From: DASRFA01 sp035651755
GTDB lineage: Bacteria > Desulfobacterota > Binatia > UBA12015
Direction of reading: 5' to 3'
Length of the DNA: 22,979 nucleotides
NCBI GenBank assembly: GCA_035651755.1
Contig: DASRFA010000019.1
Span: 1-22,979 of the forward strand
Both the position numbers and the translations under genes were made by a program. Numbering within the stretch: the stretch's first letter is position 1; each line of letters starts with the position of its first letter. The notes under the pieces were generated by a model. The model searched no databases, was not told where the DNA came from, and worked only from the letters and a program-made list of their open reading frames with translations. Positions 7,551 to 15,530 of the stretch are shown piece by piece.

Positions 7551-9065
7551 GTGACGCGTACGATCGCGAAGACCGCGCAGGGCGACGTCCGAGGCCGCGA
7601 ACGGGGAGGCCCGCTCCTGTTCGCGGGGATCCCCTACGCCGCGCCGCCGGTCGGCGCTCGGCGCTTCCGTCCGCCCGAGCCGCACGAGGGCTGGTCCGGC
7701 GTGCGCGACGCGGTCCGCTTCGGCCCCGCCGCGCCGCAGCTGCCGGGCGAGGGCTTGACGGGCAACCCGAGCGTTCGCTGGGACGAGGACTGCCTCACCC
7801 TGAACGTCTGCACGCCCGCGATCGACGACGGCCGGCGGCCGGTCTTCGTCTGGATCCACGGCGGCGGCTACCGGAGCGGGCAGGGCGCGATCCCGTGGTA
7901 CGACGGGACGTCGTTCGCGCGCCGCGGCGACGTCGTGACCGTGACCATCAACTACCGCCTCGGTGCGCTCGGCTTCGCGCACCTCGCAGAGATCGGCGGA
8001 GCCGACTACGCGAGCTCGGGCCTGAGCGGCACCCTCGACCAGATCGCCGCCCTCGAGTGGGTGCGCGACAACATCGCGGCGTTCGGAGGCGATCCGGCGC
8101 GCGTCACGATCGGCGGCGAATCGGCGGGCGGCATGAGCGTCGGAACGCTCGTCGGCTGTCGCGCCGCTGCCGGCCTCTTCCGCGGCGCCATCGCGCAGAG
8201 CGGCGCCGCGGACAACCTGCTCCAGCGCGCGGACGCGGGCGAGGTCGCGCGCCGGCTCGCCGCTCTGCTCCACGCGGATTCCATCGCCGACCTCCAGGAA
8301 TCGCCGGTGGAGCGCATCCTCCAGGCGCAAGCGCAGGTCGAGCGTCAATCCATGAACCGCGAGTTCCGGCTGCGGAGCGGCGCCTCGCTCGGAGACATGG
8401 TGTTCATGCCGGTCGTCGACGGCGTCGTGCTGCCCGAGCCGCCGCTCGCGGCGGTGCGCGCCGGCCTCTCTGCGCGCGTGGCGCTGCTCGTCGGGACGAA
8501 CCGCGACGAGATGGCGCTCTTCGGCGTCGGTCGCGCCGACGACGAGCGCCTGCGCCGGGTCGCGGCGCGGATCTCGGGCGACGCCGAGCGCGCGCTCGCC
8601 GCGTACCGGAGCGAGTGGCCTACGGCGTCGTCGTCGGCGATCGTCTCCGCGATCATGACCGACCGCTACTTCCGCATCCCGGGGATCCGCCTCGCCGAGG
8701 CGCAGATCGCGGCCGGCGGCACGGCGTACCAGTACCTCTTCACGTGGGCTTCGCGCGCGTTCGAGGGCCGGCTCGGGTCGACGCACGCGCTCGAGATCCC
8801 GTTCGCGTTCGACACGCTCTCGCGGCCCGGCGTCGACGTCTTCCTCGGGCCCGGACCGAGCCCGCAGCCGCTCGCCGACGCGATGCACGCCGCGTGGACC
8901 GCGTTCATCCGAAGCGGCGACCCGACGTGCGACGCCACCGGCACGTGGCCCGCGTACACGACGGAGCGGCGCGCCGTGATGGAGCTGGGCGATTCGATCG
9001 GCGTCCGATCCGACCCCTACGGCGCGACGCGCGCGCTGTGGGGCGACGCGCCGGCGGCACCCTAG
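7551..9065 (+). CDS. Type-B carboxylesterase (alpha/beta hydrolase)
   Basis: This 504-residue esterase of the cholinesterase/carboxylesterase type B family hydrolyses carboxylic esters. The catalytic triad is visible: Ser191 in GGESAGG, Glu320 in GTNRDE and His412 in STHALEIPF. The oxyanion-hole motif HGGGY is at residues 103-107. Typical family stretches include FAGIPYAAPPVG near the N-terminus, DEDCLTLNV and VTINYRLGALGF. The GTG at 7551 is chosen because GAGGTG ends five bases upstream and the protein then begins right at the family domain; upstream frame sequence is low-complexity. No signal peptide is seen, so the enzyme looks cytoplasmic, unlike many relatives. It converges with the small secreted-protein gene with a 19-base gap. 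Confidence 0.93.
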   Translation: MTRTIAKTAQGDVRGRERGGPLLFAGIPYAAPPVGARRFRPPEPHEGWSGVRDAVRFGPAAPQLPGEGLTGNPSVRWDEDCLTLNVCTPAIDDGRRPVFVWIHGGGYRSGQGAIPWYDGTSFARRGDVVTVTINYRLGALGFAHLAEIGGADYASSGLSGTLDQIAALEWVRDNIAAFGGDPARVTIGGESAGGMSVGTLVGCRAAAGLFRGAIAQSGAADNLLQRADAGEVARRLAALLHADSIADLQESPVERILQAQAQVERQSMNREFRLRSGASLGDMVFMPVVDGVVLPEPPLAAVRAGLSARVALLVGTNRDEMALFGVGRADDERLRRVAARISGDAERALAAYRSEWPTASSSAIVSAIMTDRYFRIPGIRLAEAQIAAGGTAYQYLFTWASRAFEGRLGSTHALEIPFAFDTLSRPGVDVFLGPGPSPQPLADAMHAAWTAFIRSGDPTCDATGTWPAYTTERRAVMELGDSIGVRSDPYGATRALWGDAPAAP

Positions 9066-9084
9066 GCGTCCGCGCCGGTCGCGC

Positions 9085-9501
9085 TCACGGCATGGGGGCC
9101 GGCTCGCAGCGGTAGGCGCTCACGCCGTTCGCGACGCCGGAGCTCGTTCCGGAAGACGTCGTGCTGATCCAGCTGGAACGTCCCTCGGTCAAGGACGGGT
9201 AGGGCAGCCGGGTGCGGACGCCGTAGTCGGCGCCGTCACCGTCGTCGATCAACGCGCTCCAGTGGACGTAGAGCAGCGTTCCGAACGCGTTCAGGCATAC
9301 GGTGCCGGTCGCGGGGTGGGGCACGGCGGTCGACGCCTCGTATCCCGTGAGGGGCCGGCACTTGCCCGGTCCCGGCCTCTTGTAGCTCTTCGCGACGAAG
9401 AGCAGCCCGCTGCCGCTCTGGAAGCACATGTCGAGCGCCGACGCCTGGTCCGCGACGAGAAGCGCCGCGAGCACGCCACCGACGAGCTTGGTCGTCCACA
9501 T
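9085..9501 (-). CDS. Small secreted hypothetical protein with cysteine pairs
   Basis: I do not recognise this 138-residue protein. It begins with a Sec signal peptide (MWTTKLVGGVLAALLVADQASA, cleaved near residue 22). The mature part is small, Gly/Ser/Thr-rich, and has four cysteines (CFQSG, KCRPL, VCLNAF, YRCEP) suited to two disulfides in the periplasm or outside the cell. The C-terminal half contains a Ser/Thr-rich run (STTSSGTSSG). The ATG at 9501 has GGGAG at a good distance. An 18-bp perfect palindrome lies immediately upstream of that ribosome-binding site. The gene is 98 bases downstream of the GH5 gene on the same strand, so read-through or its own promoter are both possible. Confidence 0.75.
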   Translation of the reverse strand: MWTTKLVGGVLAALLVADQASALDMCFQSGSGLLFVAKSYKRPGPGKCRPLTGYEASTAVPHPATGTVCLNAFGTLLYVHWSALIDDGDGADYGVRTRLPYPSLTEGRSSWISTTSSGTSSGVANGVSAYRCEPAPMP

Positions 9502-9517
9502 CGTTCCGTTCTCCCTG

Positions 9518-9535
9518 CCGCGGTGCGCACCGCGG
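9518..9535. promoter_or_regulatory. Perfect 18-bp palindrome in the leader of the small secreted-protein gene
   Basis: CCGCGGTGCGCACCGCGG is its own reverse complement. It sits 16 bases upstream of the ATG at 9501, right beside the GGGAG ribosome-binding site of this minus-strand gene. As DNA it could be an operator for a dimeric regulator. As RNA a loop-free hairpin is less natural, since the two centre pairs cannot close. Chance in GC-rich DNA is possible. Confidence 0.42.
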
Positions 9536-9599
9536 GTGTGCCGATCGTCTCGACCGCGAGGCGTTACATTGCGCCGAACGATGTTCGCCGAAGTGCGAG

Positions 9600-11057
9600 T
9601 CAGCGCGCGCAGGCCGCCGTGCGGGTGGCGTGCACGTCGACCGACCGCGCGCCTGCGGCGTTCCGCACCGCGAGGACGGGGGCGCAGGGCTCGGAGACGA
9701 CCTCACCGCCGACCACCTCGGCTGCGTAGCCTTCTCCGAACGCGGTCGGCGGCATCGCGACCGTCGTGACGAGATCGCGCGGCGCTGGGCTGCCGTCAGG
9801 GCGGAGCGTGGACCACGAGATGTCGAGCCGGCCGTCGGCGGGATCGTACGCGAACGCGGCCGGGGTCCCGTTCGTCGCGGTCGCGTACGGGCGGACGAGG
9901 GCGTCGAGCACCCCCGCGCGCACGTTCGCGCCCTCGGGCGGCATCGCTTTGTCGACGACGAGGTTCTCGTCGTAGGACCAGAAGACCCACGGCAGGAGGC
10001 GGACGTCGAACGCGCTCGTCAAGCGCCGGATGGTCGCGGCGTCGGTCGTCGCGCCGAACTCGGTCGCGAGCAGTGCATCGCCGCGCGCCGACGCGGCGAT
10101 CGCGCGGTCCATGACCGCCTCGTCGAGCGCGGGCGACGTCGCGTAGACGTGGTACGAGAGCCCGCTCGCCGGAGCGCCGATGCCGGAGAGGGTCGTGTCG
10201 CCCTGGCCGAAGTTGAAGAGCACGAACGGCTCGCTGAAGACGAACGAGCGCGCGTCGACCTCGCGGATCGCCGCCGTCATGCGCTCCCCGAACGGCACCA
10301 GGCGCGCGACCTCGATGTCCGGGCAGCCCGTCAAGCACGTGGAGAACGTCGCGCCGGGCCAGGGCTCGTTCATGAGGTCGTACCCGAGCACGTGCGGCTC
10401 TGACGCGACCGCGGCCGCGACCTCCCGGAGCGCGGTCGCGTAGTGCGTTTGCAGCGGAACGCCGTCGGGGCCGGGCCGATTCTCCCAGAAGTTGTCGAAC
10501 GCGCGCTGCAGCGCCGGGTTCGTCACGTAGTACGTCGGGAACGGGTCGGGCGGGTTCGGGAGGCCGTCGGTCAAGGTCGCCCACTCGGGGAAGCCGTTGC
10601 CGTGGACCAGAGGGCCGTAGCCGTCCTGGTGGAAGTCGAGCAGCACGTAGATCTCCTCGCGCGCGAGGACCCGCGTCGTCTCGGCGATCGAGTCGACGTA
10701 CGCGCGGTCGATCTCGCCGGGCGACGGCATGACGGCGCCGAACACGACGCCGAGACGCACGACGTCGAAGCCGTTCCGGCGGAGGAAGGCGGCGTCGTCG
10801 GCGTCGAATCCGACCGCGGCCGGCGCGATCGGCGGGAATTTCTGCACGAAGTTCACGCCGTGGAGCACGACGACCCGCCCGGTCTCGTCGGTCAGCCACC
10901 GGCCCGTGTGGCCGAGCGCACCGACCGGTCCCGCGACGCCTCTCGCAGGCCCCGTCGACGCGTCGCCGCAGCCGAGCGCGGCCGCGGCCGCGATGAGGAA
11001 TGCCCAGTGCGCGCATCGCCGCGCGCGCCTCGCCGTACCGACCCTCGTCGCAAGCAT
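9600..11057 (-). CDS. GH5 glycoside hydrolase, endoglycoceramidase-like, putative lipoprotein
   Basis: This 485-residue enzyme has a GH5 TIM barrel (about residues 50-370) and a C-terminal beta-rich domain (about 395-485). The acid/base Glu231 lies in YDLMNEPW and the nucleophile Glu333 in LATEFG. The segment DFHQDGYG (141-148) and NEPWPG are typical of the endoglycoceramidase-like GH5 branch, which cleaves the glycan from ceramide or related lipids; ordinary cellulases differ here. The N-terminus is basic, then hydrophobic, ending AALGC with Cys30 as a possible lipidation site, so it is probably envelope-anchored. The ATG at 11057 gives this signal; no good ribosome-binding site is seen. A longer frame to 11132 lacks merit. 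It diverges from the phospholipase C-family gene, an interesting pairing of lipid-directed enzymes. Confidence 0.88.
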   Translation of the reverse strand: MLATRVGTARRARRCAHWAFLIAAAAALGCGDASTGPARGVAGPVGALGHTGRWLTDETGRVVVLHGVNFVQKFPPIAPAAVGFDADDAAFLRRNGFDVVRLGVVFGAVMPSPGEIDRAYVDSIAETTRVLAREEIYVLLDFHQDGYGPLVHGNGFPEWATLTDGLPNPPDPFPTYYVTNPALQRAFDNFWENRPGPDGVPLQTHYATALREVAAAVASEPHVLGYDLMNEPWPGATFSTCLTGCPDIEVARLVPFGERMTAAIREVDARSFVFSEPFVLFNFGQGDTTLSGIGAPASGLSYHVYATSPALDEAVMDRAIAASARGDALLATEFGATTDAATIRRLTSAFDVRLLPWVFWSYDENLVVDKAMPPEGANVRAGVLDALVRPYATATNGTPAAFAYDPADGRLDISWSTLRPDGSPAPRDLVTTVAMPPTAFGEGYAAEVVGGEVVSEPCAPVLAVRNAAGARSVDVHATRTAACAR

Positions 11058-11109
11058 CGCGGGACGATACAGGCGCGCGCCGCCGGCCGGAAGCGCCGCG
11101 CGAGGCCTC

Positions 11110-11138
11110 TTGGCTCCTACGTGCACCTGCATTCTAAT
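11110..11138 (+). promoter_or_regulatory. Sigma-70-like promoter for the phospholipase C-family gene
   Basis: TTGGCT (11110-11115) and TCTAAT (11133-11138) are separated by exactly 17 bases and match the -35 and -10 consensus at four and five of six positions. Transcription would begin near 11145, six bases before AGGAGG (11151-11156), with the ATG at 11165. An A/T-rich -10 stands out strongly in this GC-rich sequence. Confidence 0.48.
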
Positions 11139-11164
11139 GCGATCGGCGAGAGGAGGATTCGTCC

Positions 11165-12571
11165 ATGCCGGTATCTCGTATGACCAGGAGGAGCTTCGTC
11201 GGAACCGCCGCCGGCCTCGGCGCGTCGTTGCTGCTGCCGCGCCGCGCCGCGGGCATCGTCCGGCTTCCGGGCCCGGTCCGCGAGCCGGGATCGCTGCCCG
11301 ACCCGAGCGTTCCGGCGGGGACCGACACGATCCCGCGCATCCGGCACATCGTCGTGCTGATGATGGAGAACCACTCGTACGACAGCTACCTGGGCGCGCT
11401 CGACCGCGGCGACGGGCTGACGTTCGACGCGCACGGCGAGGCCGTGAACGCGAACCCCGACGCCGAGGGGCACATGATCCGCGCGTTCCACATGCCGTCG
11501 ACGTGCCAGCTGGAGGGCCACCCCGGGCAGAACTGGGACGCGAGCCACCTCTCGCTCATGGCGTCGCGCTTCGGGACGAACGACGGCTTCGTGCTCGCGA
11601 GCGGACCGGTAGCGATGGGCTACTGGACGGAGGAGGACATCCCCTTCTACTACGGCCTCGCGCGCACGTTCCCGCTCTGCGACCGCTTCTTCTGCTCGGT
11701 GCTCGCGCAGACATACCCGAACCGCCGCTTCCTCCTCGCGGGCAGCGCGGGCGGGATCATCAGCACGACGACCGCCGCTCTCCAGGCGCCCGAGCCGCCG
11801 AACGGCAACATCCTGCAGACGATGAACGACCACGGGATCAGCTGGCGCGACTACTACACCGACCTCCCGGGTGTCGGCGTGCTCCTCGAAACGACCGGCC
11901 GGAACGTCGACAAGCTGAAGTCGATCGACTCGTTCTTCGACGACGCGGCGTCCGGCTCGCTTCCCGACGTGAGCTTCGTCGACCCGAATTTCTCGACGCA
12001 GTCGGAGGAGAACCCGCAGAACATCCAGAACGGCGAGGCGTTCGCGGCGCGGGTGATCAACGCGGTGATGCAGAGCCCCTCGTGGCCGGAGACCGTCCTC
12101 ATCTGGACGTACGACGAGCACGGGGGCTACTACGACCACGTCCGTCCGCCCGAGGCGCTCGTTCCGGACGACGTCCCCCCCGGCATCGAGGGCGCGCCGC
12201 ACACGCTGCCGGGCGGCTACGATCGCTACGGCTTCCGCGTCCCGGCCGTCATCGTGTCGCCGTTCGCGCGCAGCGGATACGTGTCGCACCGCGTGCACGA
12301 CTTGACGTCGATCCTGAAGCTGATCGAGACCAAGTGGAACCTTCCGGCCCTCACGTTCCGCGACGCGAACGCGACGGACCTGCTCGACACGCTCGACCTG
12401 ATCGGGCCACCGCGGTTCCTCGAGCCGCCGACGCTGCCCGAGCCGGGCGCCGTGTCGCGACCGGACGACTGCACGCCGGGCGACCCGGGCGGACCGATCC
12501 CGCCGCCGAGCGCGCTGCGGCCGACGGCGCCGGGTCGTCGGCCGATCGGGAGGGTGCCGATTCAGCCGTAG
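11165..12571 (+). CDS. Tat-exported phospholipase C / acid phosphatase-family phosphoesterase
   Basis: This 468-residue protein belongs to the phosphoesterase family that includes phospholipase C of Pseudomonas and AcpA-type acid phosphatases, which cleave phosphate esters of lipids or small molecules outside the cytoplasm. It opens with a twin-arginine signal, TRRSFVGTAAGLGASLLL. The family motif MMENHSYDSYLG places Glu68, Asn69 and Ser71 at the metal and catalytic site. The second motif, YDEHGGYYDHV, has Asp317, Glu318 and His319. AGRTFPLCDRFF-like and AQTYPNRRFLLAG-like segments are also typical. The C-terminal 50 residues are Pro-rich and look like a disordered tail. AGGAGG eight bases upstream fixes the ATG at 11165, with a second ATG at 11180. 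A terminator follows. Whether it acts on phospholipids or phosphomonoesters is not clear. Confidence 0.92.
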   Translation: MPVSRMTRRSFVGTAAGLGASLLLPRRAAGIVRLPGPVREPGSLPDPSVPAGTDTIPRIRHIVVLMMENHSYDSYLGALDRGDGLTFDAHGEAVNANPDAEGHMIRAFHMPSTCQLEGHPGQNWDASHLSLMASRFGTNDGFVLASGPVAMGYWTEEDIPFYYGLARTFPLCDRFFCSVLAQTYPNRRFLLAGSAGGIISTTTAALQAPEPPNGNILQTMNDHGISWRDYYTDLPGVGVLLETTGRNVDKLKSIDSFFDDAASGSLPDVSFVDPNFSTQSEENPQNIQNGEAFAARVINAVMQSPSWPETVLIWTYDEHGGYYDHVRPPEALVPDDVPPGIEGAPHTLPGGYDRYGFRVPAVIVSPFARSGYVSHRVHDLTSILKLIETKWNLPALTFRDANATDLLDTLDLIGPPRFLEPPTLPEPGAVSRPDDCTPGDPGGPIPPPSALRPTAPGRRPIGRVPIQP

Positions 12572-12607
12572 CGGGCAGGCGCGTCTTCGTCGTGTGAGGG
12601 GGCCCGG

Positions 12608-12746
12608 CGACGTTGGAGCGCGGCGGGAGCGTCGCGTGAGCGAGCCCGGCGAACTCCTGTCGGAGGCGCCCTTTTTTGTCATGGATTGAGGAAGGGCGCC
12701 TCCTCCAACGTCGCTGCCGTGCTCGCTCACGCGATGCTCCCGCCGC
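12608..12746. repeat. Long imperfect inverted repeat with displaced inner segment
   Basis: Three complementary pairs occupy the gap between convergent genes. Segment A (12608-12617) pairs perfectly with 12704-12713. Segment B (12620-12650) pairs with 12716-12746 at 29 of 31 positions. Segment C (12662-12673) pairs perfectly with 12692-12703. B and C together make arms of about 54 bp around an 18-base spacer. Between them, one arm carries the A' sequence that the other arm lacks, while A itself lies outside the left arm; A-A' and B-B' therefore cross and cannot nest. This looks like a rearranged palindromic intergenic element. No open reading frame or transposase is inside. The rest of the 293-base gap (12572-12864) shows nothing else. 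Confidence 0.75.
12648..12677 (+). terminator. Intrinsic terminator of the phospholipase C-family gene
   Basis: GGCG pairs with CGCC and CTCC with GGAG around the loop TGTC, with a small internal bulge (AA opposite G). CTTTTTT follows directly, the only long T tract in the region. It lies about 77 bases after the stop at 12571 and is embedded in the left arm of the long inverted repeat. The two helices are short, so strength is uncertain, and the competing long-repeat pairing could modulate it. Confidence 0.52.
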
Positions 12747-12864
12747 AGGCACCACGTGCCGACCGGAACGCGTGGTCGACGGCGCCGTCGAGGTCGTGGC
12801 CGCGCCGCGCGGCTCGCCGCGCGGCGCTCGGGCAGCGGGGGGACTTCGCGATGCGTTCGCGTCG

Positions 12865-13215
12865 TCAGCGCACCGGAGCGACGATGGCGCCCGACGCGCC
12901 GACGCCGACGTATGGGCCGGTCGGCGAGCGAGGCGGTGTGTGCTGCTCGCGGGTCGAGATCACGCGGCCGTCCTGCACGGCGTCGCACACGCCTGGCGTC
13001 GTGTAGGGCCAGCGGGGATCGCCGGGGTAGATCGTCATCTTCCCCCAGTAGGTGCAGGGCGAGAGGGTCTCGCCGTTCGGACCGTAGACCGTGCAGACCG
13101 AGACCGCCTCGCAGCTGTTCTCGGCGGCGCGAACGGAGTAGCGCTCGACCGCCGCGCAGCCCGAGCTCGTGCATACGAGCCCGAGTGCGAGAGCGATGCG
13201 TGACGTCGCGGACAT
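12865..13215 (-). CDS. Small putative lipoprotein, hypothetical
   Basis: This 116-residue protein has a classic lipoprotein signal: a short basic start, the hydrophobic run IALALGLVC, and SSGC with lipidation expected at Cys20. The mature part has further cysteines (near 35, 41, 54 and 77) and ends with a Pro/Gly-rich tail. I do not recognise a family. The ATG at 13215 is supported by AGGGGG just upstream. The long open frame that continues upstream on this strand is antisense to the molybdoenzyme gene and is ignored. The gene diverges from the molybdopterin oxidoreductase gene across 87 bases and converges with the phospholipase C-family gene across the inverted repeat. Confidence 0.8.
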   Translation of the reverse strand: MSATSRIALALGLVCTSSGCAAVERYSVRAAENSCEAVSVCTVYGPNGETLSPCTYWGKMTIYPGDPRWPYTTPGVCDAVQDGRVISTREQHTPPRSPTGPYVGVGASGAIVAPVR

Positions 13216-13302
13216 GGCCCCCTGCCTCGTCGCGCGGCGCGCGGATGCGCCGGCCGAAGTCCCTTCCGGTTCTCGCCTCGTCCGGTGTACTGAGTCAATC
13301 CA

Positions 13303-15486
13303 GTGGTCGAGACCCGGAAGAGCTTCTGCCGCTTCTGCCACGCGGTGTGCGGGATCGAGGTGGACCTCGAGGACGGGCGCGCGGTCGCGGTGCGCGGCGA
13401 CCCGGACCACCCGATCTCGCGCGGGTACCTGTGCGTGAAGGGCAGGGCGCTCCTCGATCAACACGACCATCCGGAGCGGCTGCGTGGATCGGTCAAGCGC
13501 GGCGCGAGCGGCGCGCACGTGCCGGTCGGAAGCGAGCAGGCTCTCGACGAGATCGCGGCGCGGATCGAAGCGATCGCGCGCGAGCGCGGGCCGACGGCGG
13601 TCGCGGCGTACTCGGGCACGCACGGGCTCTTCGGAAACGGGAAGCCGCTCGTGCCGGCGTGGCTGAACGCGCTCGGGTCGCACTGGTACTTCACGCCGAA
13701 CACGATCGATCAGCCCTCGCAGCAGATCGGCTGGGCGCGCCTGGGCACGTGGAACGCCGGCGTCCATCGCTTCGCGGACGCGGACACGATGCTCTTCGTC
13801 GGCAACAACCCGGGCGTCTCCGCGTTCTCGCGCGAAGGCGGCCCGCCCTACGCCGACGGCTTTCGACACCTGCGCGACGCGAAGCGCCGCGGCATGCGGA
13901 TCATCGCAATCGACCCGCGGCGCACCGAGCTCGCGCGCATCGCCGACCTCCACCTGCAGCCGAAGCCCGGGGAGGACCCGACGCTCCTCGCGGGCATCGT
14001 GCGGGTCGTGCTCGAGGAGGACCGGCACGACCGCGACTTCGTCGCTCGCCACGTCCGCGGCGTCGACGAGCTGCGCGCGGCGGTCGCGGACTTCACGCCG
14101 GAGTACGTTGCGCGCCGGGCCGGCGTGCCGGCGGAGGAGGTCGTGCGCGCGGCACGCCTCTGGGCGTCGGGTCGCCGGGGCGCCGCGATGACGTGCACCG
14201 GCGTCAACATGGCGCCGCGCCCGGACGTGACGCAGCACCTCGTGCTCGCGCTGAACGCGCTCTGCGGCCGGTTCAATCGCGCGGGCGATCCCGTCCGGAA
14301 TCCCGGCGTCCTGACGCCGTCGCGCGAGCGCTTCGCCGACGCCGAGCCGCCGCGCGACCTGTGGGGCGACGGCCCGCGCTCGCGCTTCCGAGGTCTCGGC
14401 CGCTTCGTGACCGAGATGCCGATCAACGTCTTCGCGGACGAGGTGCTCACCCCGGGCGACGGCCAGATCCGCGCGCTGGTCTGCGTCGGCGGGAATCCGG
14501 CCGTCGCCTTCCCCGACCAGCGGAAGGTCCTGGCGGCGCTCGCAGCACTCGAACTGCTCGTCGTGCTCGACGTCAAGATGACCGAGACCGCGCGCCTCGC
14601 CCACTATGCGATCGGCTGCAAGCTCTCGCTCGAGAAGCCGGGGACGTCGCGCACGGCGGAGCTCCAGCTCGACGTGCCGTTCGCGCAGCACACGCCCGCG
14701 CTCGTGGCGCCGGCCTTCGACGTGATCGAGGAGTGGGAGTTCTTCTGGGGCCTCGCGCGGCGGATGGGGCTCGCGCTCCGGCTCGACGACGGCCGCGCGC
14801 TCGACGTCGATCGCAAGCCGACGTCGGAGGAATACCTCGACTTCCTGCACGCGGGCTCCCGCGTGCCGCTGGACGAGGTCCGCCGGCACCCGGGCGGACA
14901 CGTCTTCCCGCCCGACGAGCCGATCTCGGTGCGGCCGGCGCGCGCCGGGCGCGACGCGCGCCTCGACGTCGCGCCGCGCGCGGTGATCGAGCAGCTGCGC
15001 GAGATCCGCGACGAGCGCTTCGGGGAGGGCGGCGGCTACGGCGCGGATGGCGAGCGATTCACGCATCGCCTCGTCAGCCGTCGCACGATGGAGCTCTACA
15101 ACTCGACCGGCGACCACCTCGCGCGCCTGCGGCGGCGCCGCGCGTACAACGCGGCCTTCCTCCATCCCGCGGACCTGGCCGCGCTGCGGATCGCGCCGGG
15201 CGACCTCGTCCGGATCGAGTCGGAGCACGACTTCATCGTGGCGGTCGCGGAATCGTCGGGCGACGTCCGGCCCGGGACGATCTCGATGGCGCACGCGCGC
15301 GGCGGCGGGGCCGATCGCGACGGCGACGTCCGGAGCTTCGGGAGCAACACCGGCCGGCTGATCTCGTGCGAGCGCGACTACGAGCCCGTGTCCGGGATCC
15401 CGCGTCAGAGCGCGATCCCCGTCAACCTGCGCGCGCTACGGGCGGACGAGATCCCGGCGTTCGACGAAGCCGCGCCGCTGACCTGA
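13303..15486 (+). CDS. Molybdopterin-dependent oxidoreductase (formate dehydrogenase/nitrate reductase-like catalytic subunit)
   Basis: This 727-residue protein is a Mo/W-bis-MGD enzyme of the DMSO-reductase superfamily, single polypeptide. An N-terminal [4Fe-4S] motif is present, Cys9, Cys12, Cys16 and Cys44 (in YLCVKG, with Lys46 in the electron-relay position). Cofactor-binding core stretches include MLFVGNNPG, IIAIDPRRTE and VCVGGNPAVAFPD. The C-terminal molybdopterin dinucleotide-binding domain begins near MELYNSTG (about residue 600). At the position where related enzymes carry the Mo-ligating Cys/Sec/Ser, I read NTIDQPSQQIG (133-143), without Cys. There is no Tat signal, so it is probably cytoplasmic. 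The start is a GTG at 13303 without a clear ribosome-binding site. No electron-transfer partner or cofactor-biosynthesis gene is adjacent. The family is sure, the substrate unknown. Confidence 0.92.
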   Translation: MVETRKSFCRFCHAVCGIEVDLEDGRAVAVRGDPDHPISRGYLCVKGRALLDQHDHPERLRGSVKRGASGAHVPVGSEQALDEIAARIEAIARERGPTAVAAYSGTHGLFGNGKPLVPAWLNALGSHWYFTPNTIDQPSQQIGWARLGTWNAGVHRFADADTMLFVGNNPGVSAFSREGGPPYADGFRHLRDAKRRGMRIIAIDPRRTELARIADLHLQPKPGEDPTLLAGIVRVVLEEDRHDRDFVARHVRGVDELRAAVADFTPEYVARRAGVPAEEVVRAARLWASGRRGAAMTCTGVNMAPRPDVTQHLVLALNALCGRFNRAGDPVRNPGVLTPSRERFADAEPPRDLWGDGPRSRFRGLGRFVTEMPINVFADEVLTPGDGQIRALVCVGGNPAVAFPDQRKVLAALAALELLVVLDVKMTETARLAHYAIGCKLSLEKPGTSRTAELQLDVPFAQHTPALVAPAFDVIEEWEFFWGLARRMGLALRLDDGRALDVDRKPTSEEYLDFLHAGSRVPLDEVRRHPGGHVFPPDEPISVRPARAGRDARLDVAPRAVIEQLREIRDERFGEGGGYGADGERFTHRLVSRRTMELYNSTGDHLARLRRRRAYNAAFLHPADLAALRIAPGDLVRIESEHDFIVAVAESSGDVRPGTISMAHARGGGADRDGDVRSFGSNTGRLISCERDYEPVSGIPRQSAIPVNLRALRADEIPAFDEAAPLT

Positions 15487-15494
15487 GGCGGCAG

Positions 15495-15530
15495 CGCCGA
15501 CGCCCCGCCGCCGCCCATCCGGCGTCAGCG
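15495..15530. terminator. Hairpin between convergent genes, possible bidirectional terminator
   Basis: CGCCGACGCC (15495-15504) pairs with GGCGTCAGCG (15521-15530) at nine of ten positions across a 16-base loop. The 3' arm contains the stop codon of the DUF3089 gene, and the hairpin starts nine bases after the stop of the molybdoenzyme gene. No T tract follows on either strand, so termination by this hairpin alone is doubtful. Confidence 0.3.
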
